Below are positions 54,061-63,575 of a stretch of 64,000 bases of DNA, piece after piece. The position numbers and the translations under genes are program-made. A model generated the notes under the pieces. That model was not told where the DNA came from. It did not search any database and saw only the letters and a list, made by a program, of their open reading frames with translations. Source of the stretch: Litorivita pollutaquae (lineage in GTDB: Bacteria > Pseudomonadota > Alphaproteobacteria > Rhodobacterales > Rhodobacteraceae); NCBI RefSeq assembly GCF_003205515.1, contig NZ_KZ826484.1, forward strand, positions 186,001 through 250,000. Reading direction: 5' to 3'. The stretch's first letter is position 1, and the number at the start of each line of letters is the position of its first letter.

Positions 54061-55449
54061 ATGACACCCGCCTCCAGAGATCCCCGTCGGGGGGGAAAGC
54101 CCGCAGGCACGCGAACGTCTGGTGGTGGTGCGGATCGCGGCACGGGCGGTGGAAAGTCGCGGCACGATACCTATAAAAAATCCCCGCCCCCGACGCCGCG
54201 TGTGGTGGCGGTGCGGCTTTTGGATGCGGTTTTGGGCGACGGGAAGTTGATGTCGGAAATGATCGGGGCCGGGGCGCTTGACCGGCTCGATCCGGCGGAC
54301 CGCGCCCGTGCGCAACGATTGGCGTTGGATGTGCTGCGCGGGCTGGAACGGGTTGATAAGGTGCTGGCCAAACATCTCAAACGCGGCGAGCCGCTGTTGC
54401 ATGCGATGAATGTGCTGCGCCTTGGCACGTTGGAATTATGCCTTGGCGGGGATGCACATGGGGTCGTCAACGAGGCGGTGAATATTGTTGGCCGCAACCC
54501 GCGCACCATGCAAATGAAGGGATTGGTGAATGCCGTTTTGCGCAAGGTTGCAAAGGACGGTCCGGCGGAATGGGAGATCCTGCGGGTGCCGCGCCTGCCC
54601 CGGTGGCTGCGCGATCCTCTGGCGGAGGCCTATGGCAAAGACGAAATGAAAGCGATGGAGGCGGCACATTTCGCAGGTGCGCCATTGGACCTTACTGTGA
54701 AGAATGATGCGAAGGGATGGGCCGAAAAGTTGGGCGCTGATATTTTGCCGACGGGGTCTTTGCGGATGGCGTCAGGGGTGCAAGTGTCGGCGTTGCCCGG
54801 ATTTGATGAGGGCGCGTGGTGGGTGCAAGACGCTGCCGCTGCTGTGCCGGTGAAAATCCTTGGCCCGAAAGCCGGGGAGAGTGTGCTGGACCTATGCGCC
54901 GCGCCGGGGGGCAAGACGATGCAGATCGCCGCCAGCGGTGCCAAAGTCACGGCCGTCGATATCTCGGCAAGCCGTATGGCGCGGGTTTCTGAAAACCTGG
55001 CGCGCACCGGTCTTGAGGCTGAATGCGTGACCGAGGATGCCCTGACTCACACGGGCGCCTATGATGCCATCGTTTTGGATGCGCCGTGCTCGGCCACCGG
55101 CACGATTCGCCGTCACCCCGATTTGCCCTTTGCCAAAGATGGCAGCGAATTTGGCATGTTGATTGGCCTGCAAGAAGAGATGCTTGATCACGCGATTGGG
55201 CTTTTGAAACCCGGCGGGCGATTGGTCTATTGTACCTGTTCGCTGTTGCCCGATGAAGGCGAGTGTCAGGTCGAGGACGCTTTGGCGCGCCATGATGACA
55301 TCACCGTCGACCGTGCGGCATTGGCCGTTGATGGCGTTGATCTTGAGTGGATCACCGAAGAAGGCGGGCTGCGTTTGCGGCCTGATTACTGGGCGGATCG
55401 CGGCGGTATGGACGGTTTTTATATCGCCTGCTTGGTGAAATCTGCCTGA
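54061..55449 (+). CDS. rsmB: RsmB/Fmu-type RNA cytosine-C5 methyltransferase
   Basis: A 462-residue SAM-dependent methyltransferase: a disordered Gly/Arg-rich N-terminus, a NusB-like RNA-binding domain (about 40-170), and the NOP/Fmu catalytic domain with DLCAAPGGKTMQIA, catalytic C343 in DAPCSATGTIRRHPD and C393 in YCTCSLLPDEGE. It probably methylates 16S rRNA C967 or an equivalent site. CAAGGA lies 8 nt before the ATG at 54061; the ATG 6 bp earlier is too close. It starts a plus-strand run with heparinase, purH and lspA. Confidence 0.92.
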   Translation: MTPASRDPRRGGKPAGTRTSGGGADRGTGGGKSRHDTYKKSPPPTPRVVAVRLLDAVLGDGKLMSEMIGAGALDRLDPADRARAQRLALDVLRGLERVDKVLAKHLKRGEPLLHAMNVLRLGTLELCLGGDAHGVVNEAVNIVGRNPRTMQMKGLVNAVLRKVAKDGPAEWEILRVPRLPRWLRDPLAEAYGKDEMKAMEAAHFAGAPLDLTVKNDAKGWAEKLGADILPTGSLRMASGVQVSALPGFDEGAWWVQDAAAAVPVKILGPKAGESVLDLCAAPGGKTMQIAASGAKVTAVDISASRMARVSENLARTGLEAECVTEDALTHTGAYDAIVLDAPCSATGTIRRHPDLPFAKDGSEFGMLIGLQEEMLDHAIGLLKPGGRLVYCTCSLLPDEGECQVEDALARHDDITVDRAALAVDGVDLEWITEEGGLRLRPDYWADRGGMDGFYIACLVKSA

Positions 55450-55615
55450 CACGCAGGCCGGGCAGCGCGGCCGGTGGCGTGGTGGCCGCAGGGGATGCCG
55501 AGGGCGCCAAACCTGACCGCGTGGGTTTGATGATTTTTTGAGCGGTGACTTGGCTGCGTGTTTTCGCTAATATGTCTCTCAAAGCGCCACAAGAGCGCAA
55601 CGAGAGGCAGAGCAG

Positions 55616-57379
55616 ATGGCCCAAGAAAAGTGGATGTCGCGCGGAACGCGTGCCCTGAATCGTGTGCATGCGCGTTTGAGCGCTTTGGCACGCCCTGCAA
55701 CCGGTTTTGTGTCACAGCCCGAGCCGCGCACCATCGGTAGTTTTGCCCGGGGGCGGCAGCTGGTGGCGGGGAACCTGTTGTTCGCGGGGCAATTGCATCA
55801 AGATGACGGTAGCGGTCTTTGGGCCATTGGCGCCGGTGCGCCGCCTGATCCGGCGCGGGATGAAGAGACGCACGGCTTTGCATGGCTCGACGATCTGGCG
55901 GCTGTCGGGGACCGGCCTGCGCGGTTGGTGGCTCAAAAATGGCTCTGGGATTGGATCGCGCGTTACGGACGCGGTGGCGGCGCGGGGTGGACGCCCGAAC
56001 TCACCGGGCGGCGCTTGATTCGCTGGATCCACCACGCGATTTTCCTGCTCAACGGTCAAGACACGGCCCAGTCACAAGCGTTCTACCGGTCGCTGGCGCG
56101 GCAAACGATTTTCCTGGGCCGCCGCTGGAAAGGCGCCTTGCCCGGATTGCCACGGTTCGAGGCACTGACTGGCTTGATTTACGCGGGGCTGTCGTTGGAG
56201 GGGATGGAGCGCCTCGTTGATCCCGCCGTCAAAGCTTTGGCCCGCGATTGCCGCACGCAAATCAGCGGCGAAGGCGGCATTCCGACCCGCAATCCCGAAG
56301 AACTCCTGGAGGTCTGCACTCTGCTAACATGGGCTGCGGCCGCCTTGCGCGAAGCTGGTAAAACTGTGCCGCCGGAGATCATGTCGGCCATCGAGCGTAT
56401 CGCGCCGAGCCTGCGCAGCCTGCGCCATGCCGATGGCGGATTGGCGCGATTCCATGGCGGCGGGCGGGGGCTTGAGGGGCGGCTGGATTGGGCGCTTGCC
56501 AATAGTGGGGTCAAAACGCGCCACGCAGACGGATTGGCGATGGGCTATGCGCGATTGAGCGCGGGGCGGACATCGGTGATCATCGATGCCGCGCCGCCAC
56601 CGGGCGGCAAAGCCTCTTTCGATGCCCATGCGTCGACGTTGGCGTTTGAACTGACGTCGGGGCGCCGGCCGTTGATCGTCAACTGTGGATCGGGCGCGCA
56701 TTTCGGTGAAGACTGGCGCCGCGCGGGACGGGCCACGCCATCCCATAGCGCGCTGGCACTTGAGGGATATTCGTCGGCCCGGCTTGGCCGGATTGGTCCG
56801 CGCCGTGAAATGCTTGTGGATGCGCCGCGCGAGGTGCCGGTGCAGATCACCCATGCCGAGCAAGGCTTGCGGTTCGAAGGTGGACACGACGGGTATCTCA
56901 AAACGCACGGGTTGACCCATGCGCGGACATTGGATTTGTCGTTCGACGGGCGCGGGTTGAAGGGCGAGGATTTGCTGGTTGCCATCGAGGCCCCGGATCA
57001 GGTCCGGTTCGATGCGGCGATGGATGCGGCCGCCTTGCAGGGAATCCCCTATCAGGTGCGGTTTCACCTGCACCCCGAAGTTGATGCTTCGCTGGATATG
57101 GGCGGCGCTGCGGTGTCATTGGCGCTTAAAAGCGGCGAGGTTTGGGTGTTTCGCACCGATGGGAGCACCAAAATATCGCTGGAACCGGGGGTTTATCTGG
57201 AAAAAAACCGTCTTAAGCCTCGCGCTGCGCAGCAAATCGTATTATCGGGTCGCGCATTGGAGTATGCGACACGTCTGCGATGGACCCTGTCCAAAACCGT
57301 CGAAACGCCCGTTTCGATCCGTGATTTGAAGCAGGACGGGCCAGGCGCGCCGTATGCTCCCGAATATGAGGTAGAATAG
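55616..57379 (+). CDS. Heparinase II/III family protein
   Basis: A 587-residue protein with an N-terminal helical toroid domain (GNLLFAGQLHQ onward, rich in Trp and Leu) and a C-terminal beta-sandwich domain (about 310-560; TSVIIDAAPPPGGKASFDAHASTLAFEL). The domain order is that of heparinase II/III-like polysaccharide lyases. There is no obvious signal peptide, so export is unclear. It has a conserved place between rsmB and purH in Rhodobacterales, as I recall, although the substrate is unknown. GAGAGG is 8 nt upstream of the ATG. Confidence 0.87.
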   Translation: MAQEKWMSRGTRALNRVHARLSALARPATGFVSQPEPRTIGSFARGRQLVAGNLLFAGQLHQDDGSGLWAIGAGAPPDPARDEETHGFAWLDDLAAVGDRPARLVAQKWLWDWIARYGRGGGAGWTPELTGRRLIRWIHHAIFLLNGQDTAQSQAFYRSLARQTIFLGRRWKGALPGLPRFEALTGLIYAGLSLEGMERLVDPAVKALARDCRTQISGEGGIPTRNPEELLEVCTLLTWAAAALREAGKTVPPEIMSAIERIAPSLRSLRHADGGLARFHGGGRGLEGRLDWALANSGVKTRHADGLAMGYARLSAGRTSVIIDAAPPPGGKASFDAHASTLAFELTSGRRPLIVNCGSGAHFGEDWRRAGRATPSHSALALEGYSSARLGRIGPRREMLVDAPREVPVQITHAEQGLRFEGGHDGYLKTHGLTHARTLDLSFDGRGLKGEDLLVAIEAPDQVRFDAAMDAAALQGIPYQVRFHLHPEVDASLDMGGAAVSLALKSGEVWVFRTDGSTKISLEPGVYLEKNRLKPRAAQQIVLSGRALEYATRLRWTLSKTVETPVSIRDLKQDGPGAPYAPEYEVE

Positions 57380-57514
57380 AGCCCGCGTGAGACGAGCCCT
57401 ACAACATATCCCCCGCGCGTTGGGTGGCATCACGCCGCCCGCGCATCTGCTTGTGCCGCAACAGGACGGCGCGGGTTTGCACATTGACTGCCATCATTTG
57501 GGATCTCGACTGAT

Positions 57515-59104
57515 ATGACCGACCTTTCGCCCCTGCGCCGCGCGCTAATTTCCGTATCTGACAAAACCGGCCTTGTTGAGCTTGGCCAAAAGCTGGCCGC
57601 GCGCGGTGTTGAACTGCTCTCCACCGGTGGCAGCGCCAAGACATTGCGCGATGCGGGGCTTGACGTGCGCGACGTCGCGGATGTCACCGGCTTTCCCGAA
57701 ATGATGGACGGGCGTGTGAAAACTTTGCACCCCAAAGTGCACGGCGGTCTTCTGGCGCTGCGGGACAACAAAGGTCACGTTGCGGCGATGGAAGAGCACG
57801 GGATCGGCAATATCGATCTGCTCGTGGTCAACCTTTATCCGTTTGAAGAAACCGTCGCCAAGGGCGCGGATTATGATACCTGCATCGAGAATATCGACAT
57901 TGGCGGCCCTGCGATGATCCGCGCCGCCGCCAAGAACCACGGCTTTGTCACCACGGTTGTCGATGTCGAGGACTACGATGCCTTGATCGCAGAGCTTGAT
58001 GCCAACGACGGCCAAACCACATATGCCTTCCGCCAGCGTCTGGCACAGATCGCCTATGCACGGACCGGCGCTTATGACGCTGCTGTCTCGACATGGATGG
58101 CGGGCGCGCTGGGCGAGGATGCGCCGCGCCGCCGCGCCTTTGCCGGCACCATCAAGCAGACGCTGCGCTATGGCGAGAACCCGCATCAAAATGCGGCCTT
58201 CTACACCGATGGATCCGAGCGCCCCGGCGTGGCCACCGCCGCGCAACATCAGGGCAAGGAACTGAGCTACAACAACATCAATGACACCGATGCCGCGTTC
58301 GAATTGGTGGCCGAATTCGACCCCGCCGAAAGCGCCGCATGCGCGATCATCAAACACGCTAACCCTTGCGGCGTGGCCAAGGGCGCGACCCTGACCGAGG
58401 CCTATAAGAACGCCTTTGATTGCGACCGCACCTCGGCCTTTGGCGGCATTGTGGCCTTGAACGGCGAACTCAATGGCGAAACCGCCGAAGCCATCACCGA
58501 GATCTTCACCGAAGTCGTCATCGCCCCTTCGGCCACCGATGAGGCCAAGGCAATCTTTGCCAAGAAGAAAAACCTGCGTTTGCTGACCACGGGCGCTCTG
58601 CCGAATGTGCGCGACAAGGGCCTCACCGTGCGCCAAGTCGCGGGCGGTCTTTTGGTGCAGGACAAAGACACCGGTTTCATCAGCATGGATGATTTGAAGG
58701 TCGTGACCAAAGTCGCGCCAACGGACGAGCAAATGCGCGATCTTTTGTTTGCCTGGAAAGTCGCCAAGCACGTCAAATCCAACGCGATTGTCTACGTCAA
58801 AGATCAAGCGACCGTCGGCGTTGGCGCGGGGCAAATGAGCCGCCTCGATAGCGCGCTTATTGCTGCGAAGAAAGCCGAGCGTATGGCCGAAGCGATGGGA
58901 TTGCCCGCGCCGTTGACCAAAGGGTCTGCTGTGGCTTCCGATGCGTTCTTCCCCTTCGCGGATGGCCTTCTCGAAGCCGCTGCGGCGGGCGCCTCATGCG
59001 TCATTCAACCGGGCGGTTCAATGCGCGACAACGAAGTGATCGCGGCGGCGGACGAGGCGGGCCTTGCCATGGTCTTTACCGGAATGCGCCATTTCCGGCA
59101 CTAA
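57515..59104 (+). CDS. purH: Bifunctional AICAR transformylase/IMP cyclohydrolase
   Basis: A 529-residue enzyme for the last two steps of purine synthesis. N-terminal IMP cyclohydrolase part (about 1-200): [48 protein letters not shown]-terminal AICAR transformylase part: [25 protein letters not shown] (catalytic Lys-His), [27 protein letters not shown] and [11 protein letters not shown]. The length and the order of motifs are complete. Confidence 0.97.
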   Translation: MTDLSPLRRALISVSDKTGLVELGQKLAARGVELLSTGGSAKTLRDAGLDVRDVADVTGFPEMMDGRVKTLHPKVHGGLLALRDNKGHVAAMEEHGIGNIDLLVVNLYPFEETVAKGADYDTCIENIDIGGPAMIRAAAKNHGFVTTVVDVEDYDALIAELDANDGQTTYAFRQRLAQIAYARTGAYDAAVSTWMAGALGEDAPRRRAFAGTIKQTLRYGENPHQNAAFYTDGSERPGVATAAQHQGKELSYNNINDTDAAFELVAEFDPAESAACAIIKHANPCGVAKGATLTEAYKNAFDCDRTSAFGGIVALNGELNGETAEAITEIFTEVVIAPSATDEAKAIFAKKKNLRLLTTGALPNVRDKGLTVRQVAGGLLVQDKDTGFISMDDLKVVTKVAPTDEQMRDLLFAWKVAKHVKSNAIVYVKDQATVGVGAGQMSRLDSALIAAKKAERMAEAMGLPAPLTKGSAVASDAFFPFADGLLEAAAAGASCVIQPGGSMRDNEVIAAADEAGLAMVFTGMRHFRH

Positions 59105-59164
59105 ACTGCGCGGCGCGTGGCAGATTGCCGCCTGCCCGCGCCGAATGAATTAAGGGAGAGGCTG

Positions 59165-59635
59165 ATGCGCCTTGTGTTTTGGGTTGGATTTTGGACCTTT
59201 CTCGTCGATCAGGCGACCAAATATCTGGTCGTTCACGCAATGGATTTGCGCACTCTGGGCGAGATCGAGGTGCTGCCGCCCTTCCTCAATCTGCGTATGG
59301 CGTGGAACTACGGCATCAACTTCGGGCTGTTCTCGCAAGGCTCCGACATCGTGCGTTGGGTATTGATCACCGTGGCTTTGGTGATTTCCGGCGCGGTGCT
59401 GTGGTGGGTGCATAGTGAAGACACCGGCAAACGCGGCTTTATTGCTGCGGGTTTGTTGGTCGGTGGCGCGGTGGGCAATGTGGTGGATCGCATCTTGTAT
59501 GGCGGCGTGGCGGATTTTCTGAATATGTCCTGCTGTGGGTTTGATAACCCCTATGCCTTCAATGTGGCCGATATCGCGGTCTTCGCGGGTGCGATTGGAA
59601 TGGTTCTGTTTACAGGCGGAAAAAACGCCGCGTGA
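59165..59635 (+). CDS. lspA: Lipoprotein signal peptidase (signal peptidase II)
   Basis: A 156-residue inner-membrane aspartyl protease that cuts prolipoproteins at the lipobox. Four membrane helices are visible. Catalytic pair D117 (GGVADF) and D136 (FNVADIAVF); the conserved GNVVDR is at 104-109, NYGINFG at 48-54. The ATG at 59165 has GGGAGAGG just before it; earlier in-frame ATGs are rejected. It ends 53 bp before the DUF3035 lipoprotein gene, a likely substrate. Confidence 0.95.
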   Translation: MRLVFWVGFWTFLVDQATKYLVVHAMDLRTLGEIEVLPPFLNLRMAWNYGINFGLFSQGSDIVRWVLITVALVISGAVLWWVHSEDTGKRGFIAAGLLVGGAVGNVVDRILYGGVADFLNMSCCGFDNPYAFNVADIAVFAGAIGMVLFTGGKNAA

Positions 59636-59688
59636 CGGCGGTGCGGGGATGGGTTAAACCTACTCTTAATAGTGATCGGAGGACCGCG

Positions 59689-60225
59689 ATGCGGACGGCG
59701 CGCGTTACACATATCGGGATCGGCCTTGGGCTTGCACTGCTGCTATCGGCATGCGGTGGTGGTGAGGGGCGTGACATCAAATTGCGCAACCTGAGTAACA
59801 ATTCCGGTGGACCGAACGAGTTCGCCGTGATTCCGGGCAAGCCGCTGCAAGCGCCCGCAGATTTCGCAGCGTTACCGGAACCGACGCCGGGCGCGGGCAA
59901 CATCACCGACCAAAACCCGAAAGCCGACGCTGTGGCGGCCTTGGGCGGCAATTCCGCGCGGCTGACGCCGGCGGGTGTGACTGCATCGGACACTGCATTG
60001 ACCCGCCATGCCACGCGGTTCGGCACGCAATCGAACATCCGCCAGACTTTGGCGGTCGAGGACGAAGAATACCGTCGCCGTAAGTCGCGGTTTACCAAGC
60101 TCAAGATCGTCAAAGTCGACCGGTATCGCGAAGCCTATAAGCCAATGTCGCTCGACCCGCAGGCCGAGATGGAGCGGTTCCGCCGCTTGGGTGTGGACAC
60201 GCCAAGCGCCCCTCCCAACAATTAG
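59689..60225 (+). CDS. DUF3035 domain-containing lipoprotein
   Basis: A 178-residue predicted outer-membrane-type lipoprotein: lipobox LSAC (Cys22) after a hydrophobic stretch, then NEFAVIPGKPLQAPADFAALPEPTPGAGN, the diagnostic segment of DUF3035, and a highly charged C-terminal helix (EEYRRRKSRFTKLK). Function is unknown. The ATG at 59689 has CGGAGGA 7 nt upstream; the longer upstream frame overlaps lspA and is rejected. It lies between lspA and two M16 peptidase genes, as I recall in relatives. Confidence 0.88.
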   Translation: MRTARVTHIGIGLGLALLLSACGGGEGRDIKLRNLSNNSGGPNEFAVIPGKPLQAPADFAALPEPTPGAGNITDQNPKADAVAALGGNSARLTPAGVTASDTALTRHATRFGTQSNIRQTLAVEDEEYRRRKSRFTKLKIVKVDRYREAYKPMSLDPQAEMERFRRLGVDTPSAPPNN

Positions 60226-60401
60226 AGAACGGGTCGGCGCCACGCTCTTGAAGCCGGGCAATTCCATCGTATCTATCAAAAGTGAGCGGTCGTGACTGGC
60301 CTTGCTGCGCGTTTGGTGTTTTGTTCACCCTGCCCTGCGGGATGGTCCCGCACGATACGTGTTCGGCCCGAAATTTATGGGCCCAAAGACAGGATGGCCC
60401 A

Positions 60402-61850
60402 ATGATACGGTCCTTGAAACGATCTACCCTGCACAGTTTTTCCGTTGCCGTTTCGACCCCTGCTGCGGTGGCATTGGCGGTCTTTTCCTGCGCCGCCTTC
60501 GGGCCCGCGTTGGTGGCGGCGCAAGACACGGCGACGATGGCCGCGTCCGAGCCATCAACCGAAGCCGTCGGAATTCACGATACGGTCACTGATTTTGTTT
60601 TGGACAACGGTATGCAGGTCATCGTGATCGAGGACCATCGCGCCCCCGTGGTTGTGCAAATGGTCTGGTATCGTGCCGGATCGGCCGAAGAACCGGCGGG
60701 CCGCTCCGGTATCGCGCATTTCCTTGAACACCTTCTGTTCAAGGGCACGGATAATTTGAAACCGGGGGAATTATCCTCGACTGTGGCTGCCAATGGCGGC
60801 AGCGACAATGCCTTCACAAGCTATGATTACACCGCCTACTATCAAAGGGTTGCTGCCGATCGACTTGAATTGATGATGCGTATGGAAAGCGACCGGATGG
60901 TCAATCTGCGTCTTGGCGAGGAAGAGATTGCGACAGAACGCGCGGTCATCATCGAGGAGCGTAATCAACGTACCGAGAATGATCCTGCGGCGCTCTTTCG
61001 TGAACAAAAGAACGCAGCGCAGTACCTTAATCACCGCTACGGCGTGCCGGTGATCGGATGGCGCCACGAGATGGAGCAATTGGGTCTTGAAGATGCGCTG
61101 AACTTTTACAAAACCTACTACGCGCCAAACAATGCTATTTTGGTGGTGGCAGGCGACGTGCAACCCGATGAAGTGAAGGCTCTGTCCGAGACATACTATG
61201 GCGTATTGCCCGCCAATCCGGACCTGCCGAAGCGTATCCGCCCGACCGAGCCGCCGCAAACCTCGGCGCGGCGCATGACATTCCATGATCCCCGCGTTGC
61301 GCAGCCCTATGTCGGGCGCTCTTATCTTGCGCCCGAACGCAACGCCGGCGCGCAAGAAGAGGCGGCGGCTTTGACGCTGTTGGCGGAGATTTTGGGCGGT
61401 GGGACCACATCGGTTTTGGCGGAAAAACTGCAGTTCGAAGCGCAAAAGGCGGTCTACGTTGCGGCCTATTATCGTGGCATGTCCCTGGATGCGACTACCT
61501 TTGAATTCGTCGTGGTGCCTGCGGTGGGTGTGAGTCTTGAAGAAGCCGAAGCCGCTCTTGATACCGCTTTGGCGGATTTCCTGACCGAGGGTATCGACGC
61601 CGATCAATTGGCCCGTTTGAAAATGCAAATCCGGGCCTCGGAAATTTACGCCCGCGATGATGTCGAAAGCACCGCCAACCGGTATGGCCGCGCCTTGACC
61701 CAAGGGTTGACTGTCGAGGATGTGCAGGCATGGCCCGGCATTCTCCAAGCGGTCACCGAAGAGGATATTCTCGCTGCTGCGCGGTCGGTTCTGGATAAAC
61801 GCCAGTCGGTGACCGGTTGGTTGATGAGCGACGAGGAGGTTTCGCAATGA
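60402..61850 (+). CDS. M16 family zinc metallopeptidase, active subunit
   Basis: A 482-residue exported protease. A signal peptide or anchor (roughly residues 18-40), then the inverted zinc motif HFLEH (H106, E109, H110) with the downstream Glu in ERAVIIEERNQR. It has both M16 halves. Its stop overlaps the start of the second M16 gene by 4 bp. AGGATGG lies about 6 nt before the ATG at 60402. Confidence 0.92.
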   Translation: MIRSLKRSTLHSFSVAVSTPAAVALAVFSCAAFGPALVAAQDTATMAASEPSTEAVGIHDTVTDFVLDNGMQVIVIEDHRAPVVVQMVWYRAGSAEEPAGRSGIAHFLEHLLFKGTDNLKPGELSSTVAANGGSDNAFTSYDYTAYYQRVAADRLELMMRMESDRMVNLRLGEEEIATERAVIIEERNQRTENDPAALFREQKNAAQYLNHRYGVPVIGWRHEMEQLGLEDALNFYKTYYAPNNAILVVAGDVQPDEVKALSETYYGVLPANPDLPKRIRPTEPPQTSARRMTFHDPRVAQPYVGRSYLAPERNAGAQEEAAALTLLAEILGGGTTSVLAEKLQFEAQKAVYVAAYYRGMSLDATTFEFVVVPAVGVSLEEAEAALDTALADFLTEGIDADQLARLKMQIRASEIYARDDVESTANRYGRALTQGLTVEDVQAWPGILQAVTEEDILAAARSVLDKRQSVTGWLMSDEEVSQ

Positions 61851-63226
61851 ACAGGATGACCCACCCGCGCGGCGCCCGGGCCGTGGCCGTGGCAACCCCG
61901 GTACCTATGATCGCCCGTTTTGGCGCATGGCTTTTGGCATTGGCGATTCTTCTCGCAGCCTTGCCCGCCCGCGCTGAAATCCAGATTCAGGAAGTCACCA
62001 GCCCCGGCGGCATCACCGCTTGGTTGGTCGAGGATCACAGCATTCCCTTTGCCGCGCTGCAGCTCAGCTTTCGCGGTGGGGCGTCGCTCGATCCGGAGGG
62101 GAAAGCCGGTGTCACATCGTTGATGGGGGGGCTTTTGGAAGAGGGCGCGGGTGATTTGGACGCGCGCGCCTTTGCCCGTGCGGCGGAAACCCTTGCAACC
62201 TCGTTCAGTTACCGGGTGGGGGATGACTTCACCTCGATTTCCGCCAGATTCCTGACCGAAAACCGCGACGACGCCTTGGCCTTGCTGCGGAGCACCTTGA
62301 TTGCGCCGCGATTCGACGCGGACGCCATCGAGCGGGTCCGGGCACAAATGTTATCGAACCTGCGATCGGACCTCAAAGACCCCAATGCCATCGCGGCGCA
62401 GGCGTTTTCTACGCTGACCTATGGCGATCATCCCTATGCCACGCCGCAAGACGGCACGATCGAGAGCATCACCGCAATGACCCGCGAGGATTTGATCGCG
62501 GCGCATAAGGCGGCTTTGGTTTTGAGCCGCGTGACGATTGGTGTGGTGGGCGACATTACGCCCGAGGACTTGGCGCCGATGCTTGATGCGCTTCTGGCGG
62601 ATTTACCACAAGACGGCCCGCCCTTACCGGGCCGGGCCAATGTGACGTTGACCGGTGGCACCACGGTGATCGACTTCCCGACCCCGCAATCTGTGGCGCT
62701 TTTCGGCCATGAAGGTGTCGCCTTGGACGATGAAGATTTTTTCGCGGCCTATCTGCTCAATACCATTCTTGGCGGTGGATCGTTTGAAAGCCGCCTGATG
62801 ACTGAAGTGCGCGAAAAACGCGGGCTGACCTATGGTGTGTATGCTTATCTCGTGGGCAAGGAAGAGGCGGACATCTGGATGGGGCAGGTGGCCTCGGCCA
62901 ATGATCGCATCGCCGAGGCGATCAGCGTCATCCGTGCCGAATGGGCGCGGATTGCCACCGAGGGGGTAAGTGCCGAGGAATTGGAAAATGCCAAAACCTA
63001 TCTGACCGGCTCATATCCTTTGCGGTTTGACGGCAACGGGACGATTGCCGGAATCATAACCGGCATGCAGGAAAACGGATTTCCCATCGATTATGCGTCG
63101 ACGCGCAATGCACGGATCGAAGCGGTGACGTTGGAAGATGTAAGCCGTGTGGCCCGCGAGCGGTTGCGCCCGCAGGATCTGCGCTTTGTCGTGGTCGGGC
63201 AACCGGAGGGCTTGGAGGCGAACTGA
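61847..63226 (+). CDS. M16 family peptidase-like protein, inactive-type partner
   Basis: A 459-residue exported M16 homologue with a signal-like segment (FGAWLLALAILLAALPARA). At the position of the zinc motif it reads LMGGLLEEG, so zinc is not bound; the C-terminal R/Y-type region (REKRGLTYGVYAYL) is kept. In bacterial M16B pairs and in mitochondrial processing peptidase, an active subunit works with an inactive partner of this kind, so the two genes probably make a heterodimer. It overlaps the first gene by ATGA. Confidence 0.9.
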   Translation: MNRMTHPRGARAVAVATPVPMIARFGAWLLALAILLAALPARAEIQIQEVTSPGGITAWLVEDHSIPFAALQLSFRGGASLDPEGKAGVTSLMGGLLEEGAGDLDARAFARAAETLATSFSYRVGDDFTSISARFLTENRDDALALLRSTLIAPRFDADAIERVRAQMLSNLRSDLKDPNAIAAQAFSTLTYGDHPYATPQDGTIESITAMTREDLIAAHKAALVLSRVTIGVVGDITPEDLAPMLDALLADLPQDGPPLPGRANVTLTGGTTVIDFPTPQSVALFGHEGVALDDEDFFAAYLLNTILGGGSFESRLMTEVREKRGLTYGVYAYLVGKEEADIWMGQVASANDRIAEAISVIRAEWARIATEGVSAEELENAKTYLTGSYPLRFDGNGTIAGIITGMQENGFPIDYASTRNARIEAVTLEDVSRVARERLRPQDLRFVVVGQPEGLEAN

Positions 63227-63261
63227 GTTTCGCGCCGCCCTGCGTGTTGCACGCGTTTGGA

Positions 63262-63296
63262 TGCCTCCGGCGGGGATATTTCAGGAAAGTTGAAAG
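63262..63296 (+). repeat. Putative dispersed intergenic element (CCTCCGGCGGGGATATTT core)
   Basis: GCCTCCGGCGGGGATATTT followed by AGGAAAGTTGAAAGA lies just after the second M16 gene. I recognise this as a motif that recurs many times in intergenic sequences of Rhodobacteraceae. Only one copy is seen in this window. The first half can form a small stem (CCTCCGGCGGG). Confidence 0.5.
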
Positions 63297-63337
63297 AGGC
63301 GCGGCGTGTATATGTCCGCGCCTGTGCGCTTGGGGGC

Positions 63338-63559
63338 ATGATGAGATCCGATTTGAGACGAAAGGCAATTTCCGTTTGCGATGCGAAGATTGCCAAGAAG
63401 GGCGAGGCGGTCGGCCTGTCGTTCTATGCGTTCTTTGCCAACCGCAATGAAGATCCGGAAAGGTTGATGGAGGCGGCCGAATGGTGGATTAAAACCCATC
63501 AACTCGATCATTTCGAGAAGGCAGTGAAAATTCGGGCGATGATCGCGGCCGGGCAATAG
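63338..63559 (+). CDS. Small conserved-looking protein of unknown function
   Basis: A 73-residue protein: MMRSDLRRKAISVCDAKIAKKG, then AVGLSFYAFFANRNEDPERLMEAAEWWIKTHQ and a helical, basic end. It has no signal peptide and no family I can name. The ATG at 63338 (or 63341) lies 111 bp after the M16 gene; a longer frame starting at 63257 runs through the dispersed element and is rejected. Coding is likely because composition and third-position use look coding and the shape resembles a small protein I recall in relatives. Confidence 0.68.
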   Translation: MMRSDLRRKAISVCDAKIAKKGEAVGLSFYAFFANRNEDPERLMEAAEWWIKTHQLDHFEKAVKIRAMIAAGQ

Positions 63560-63575
63560 GCGCACGGTATCGGCC

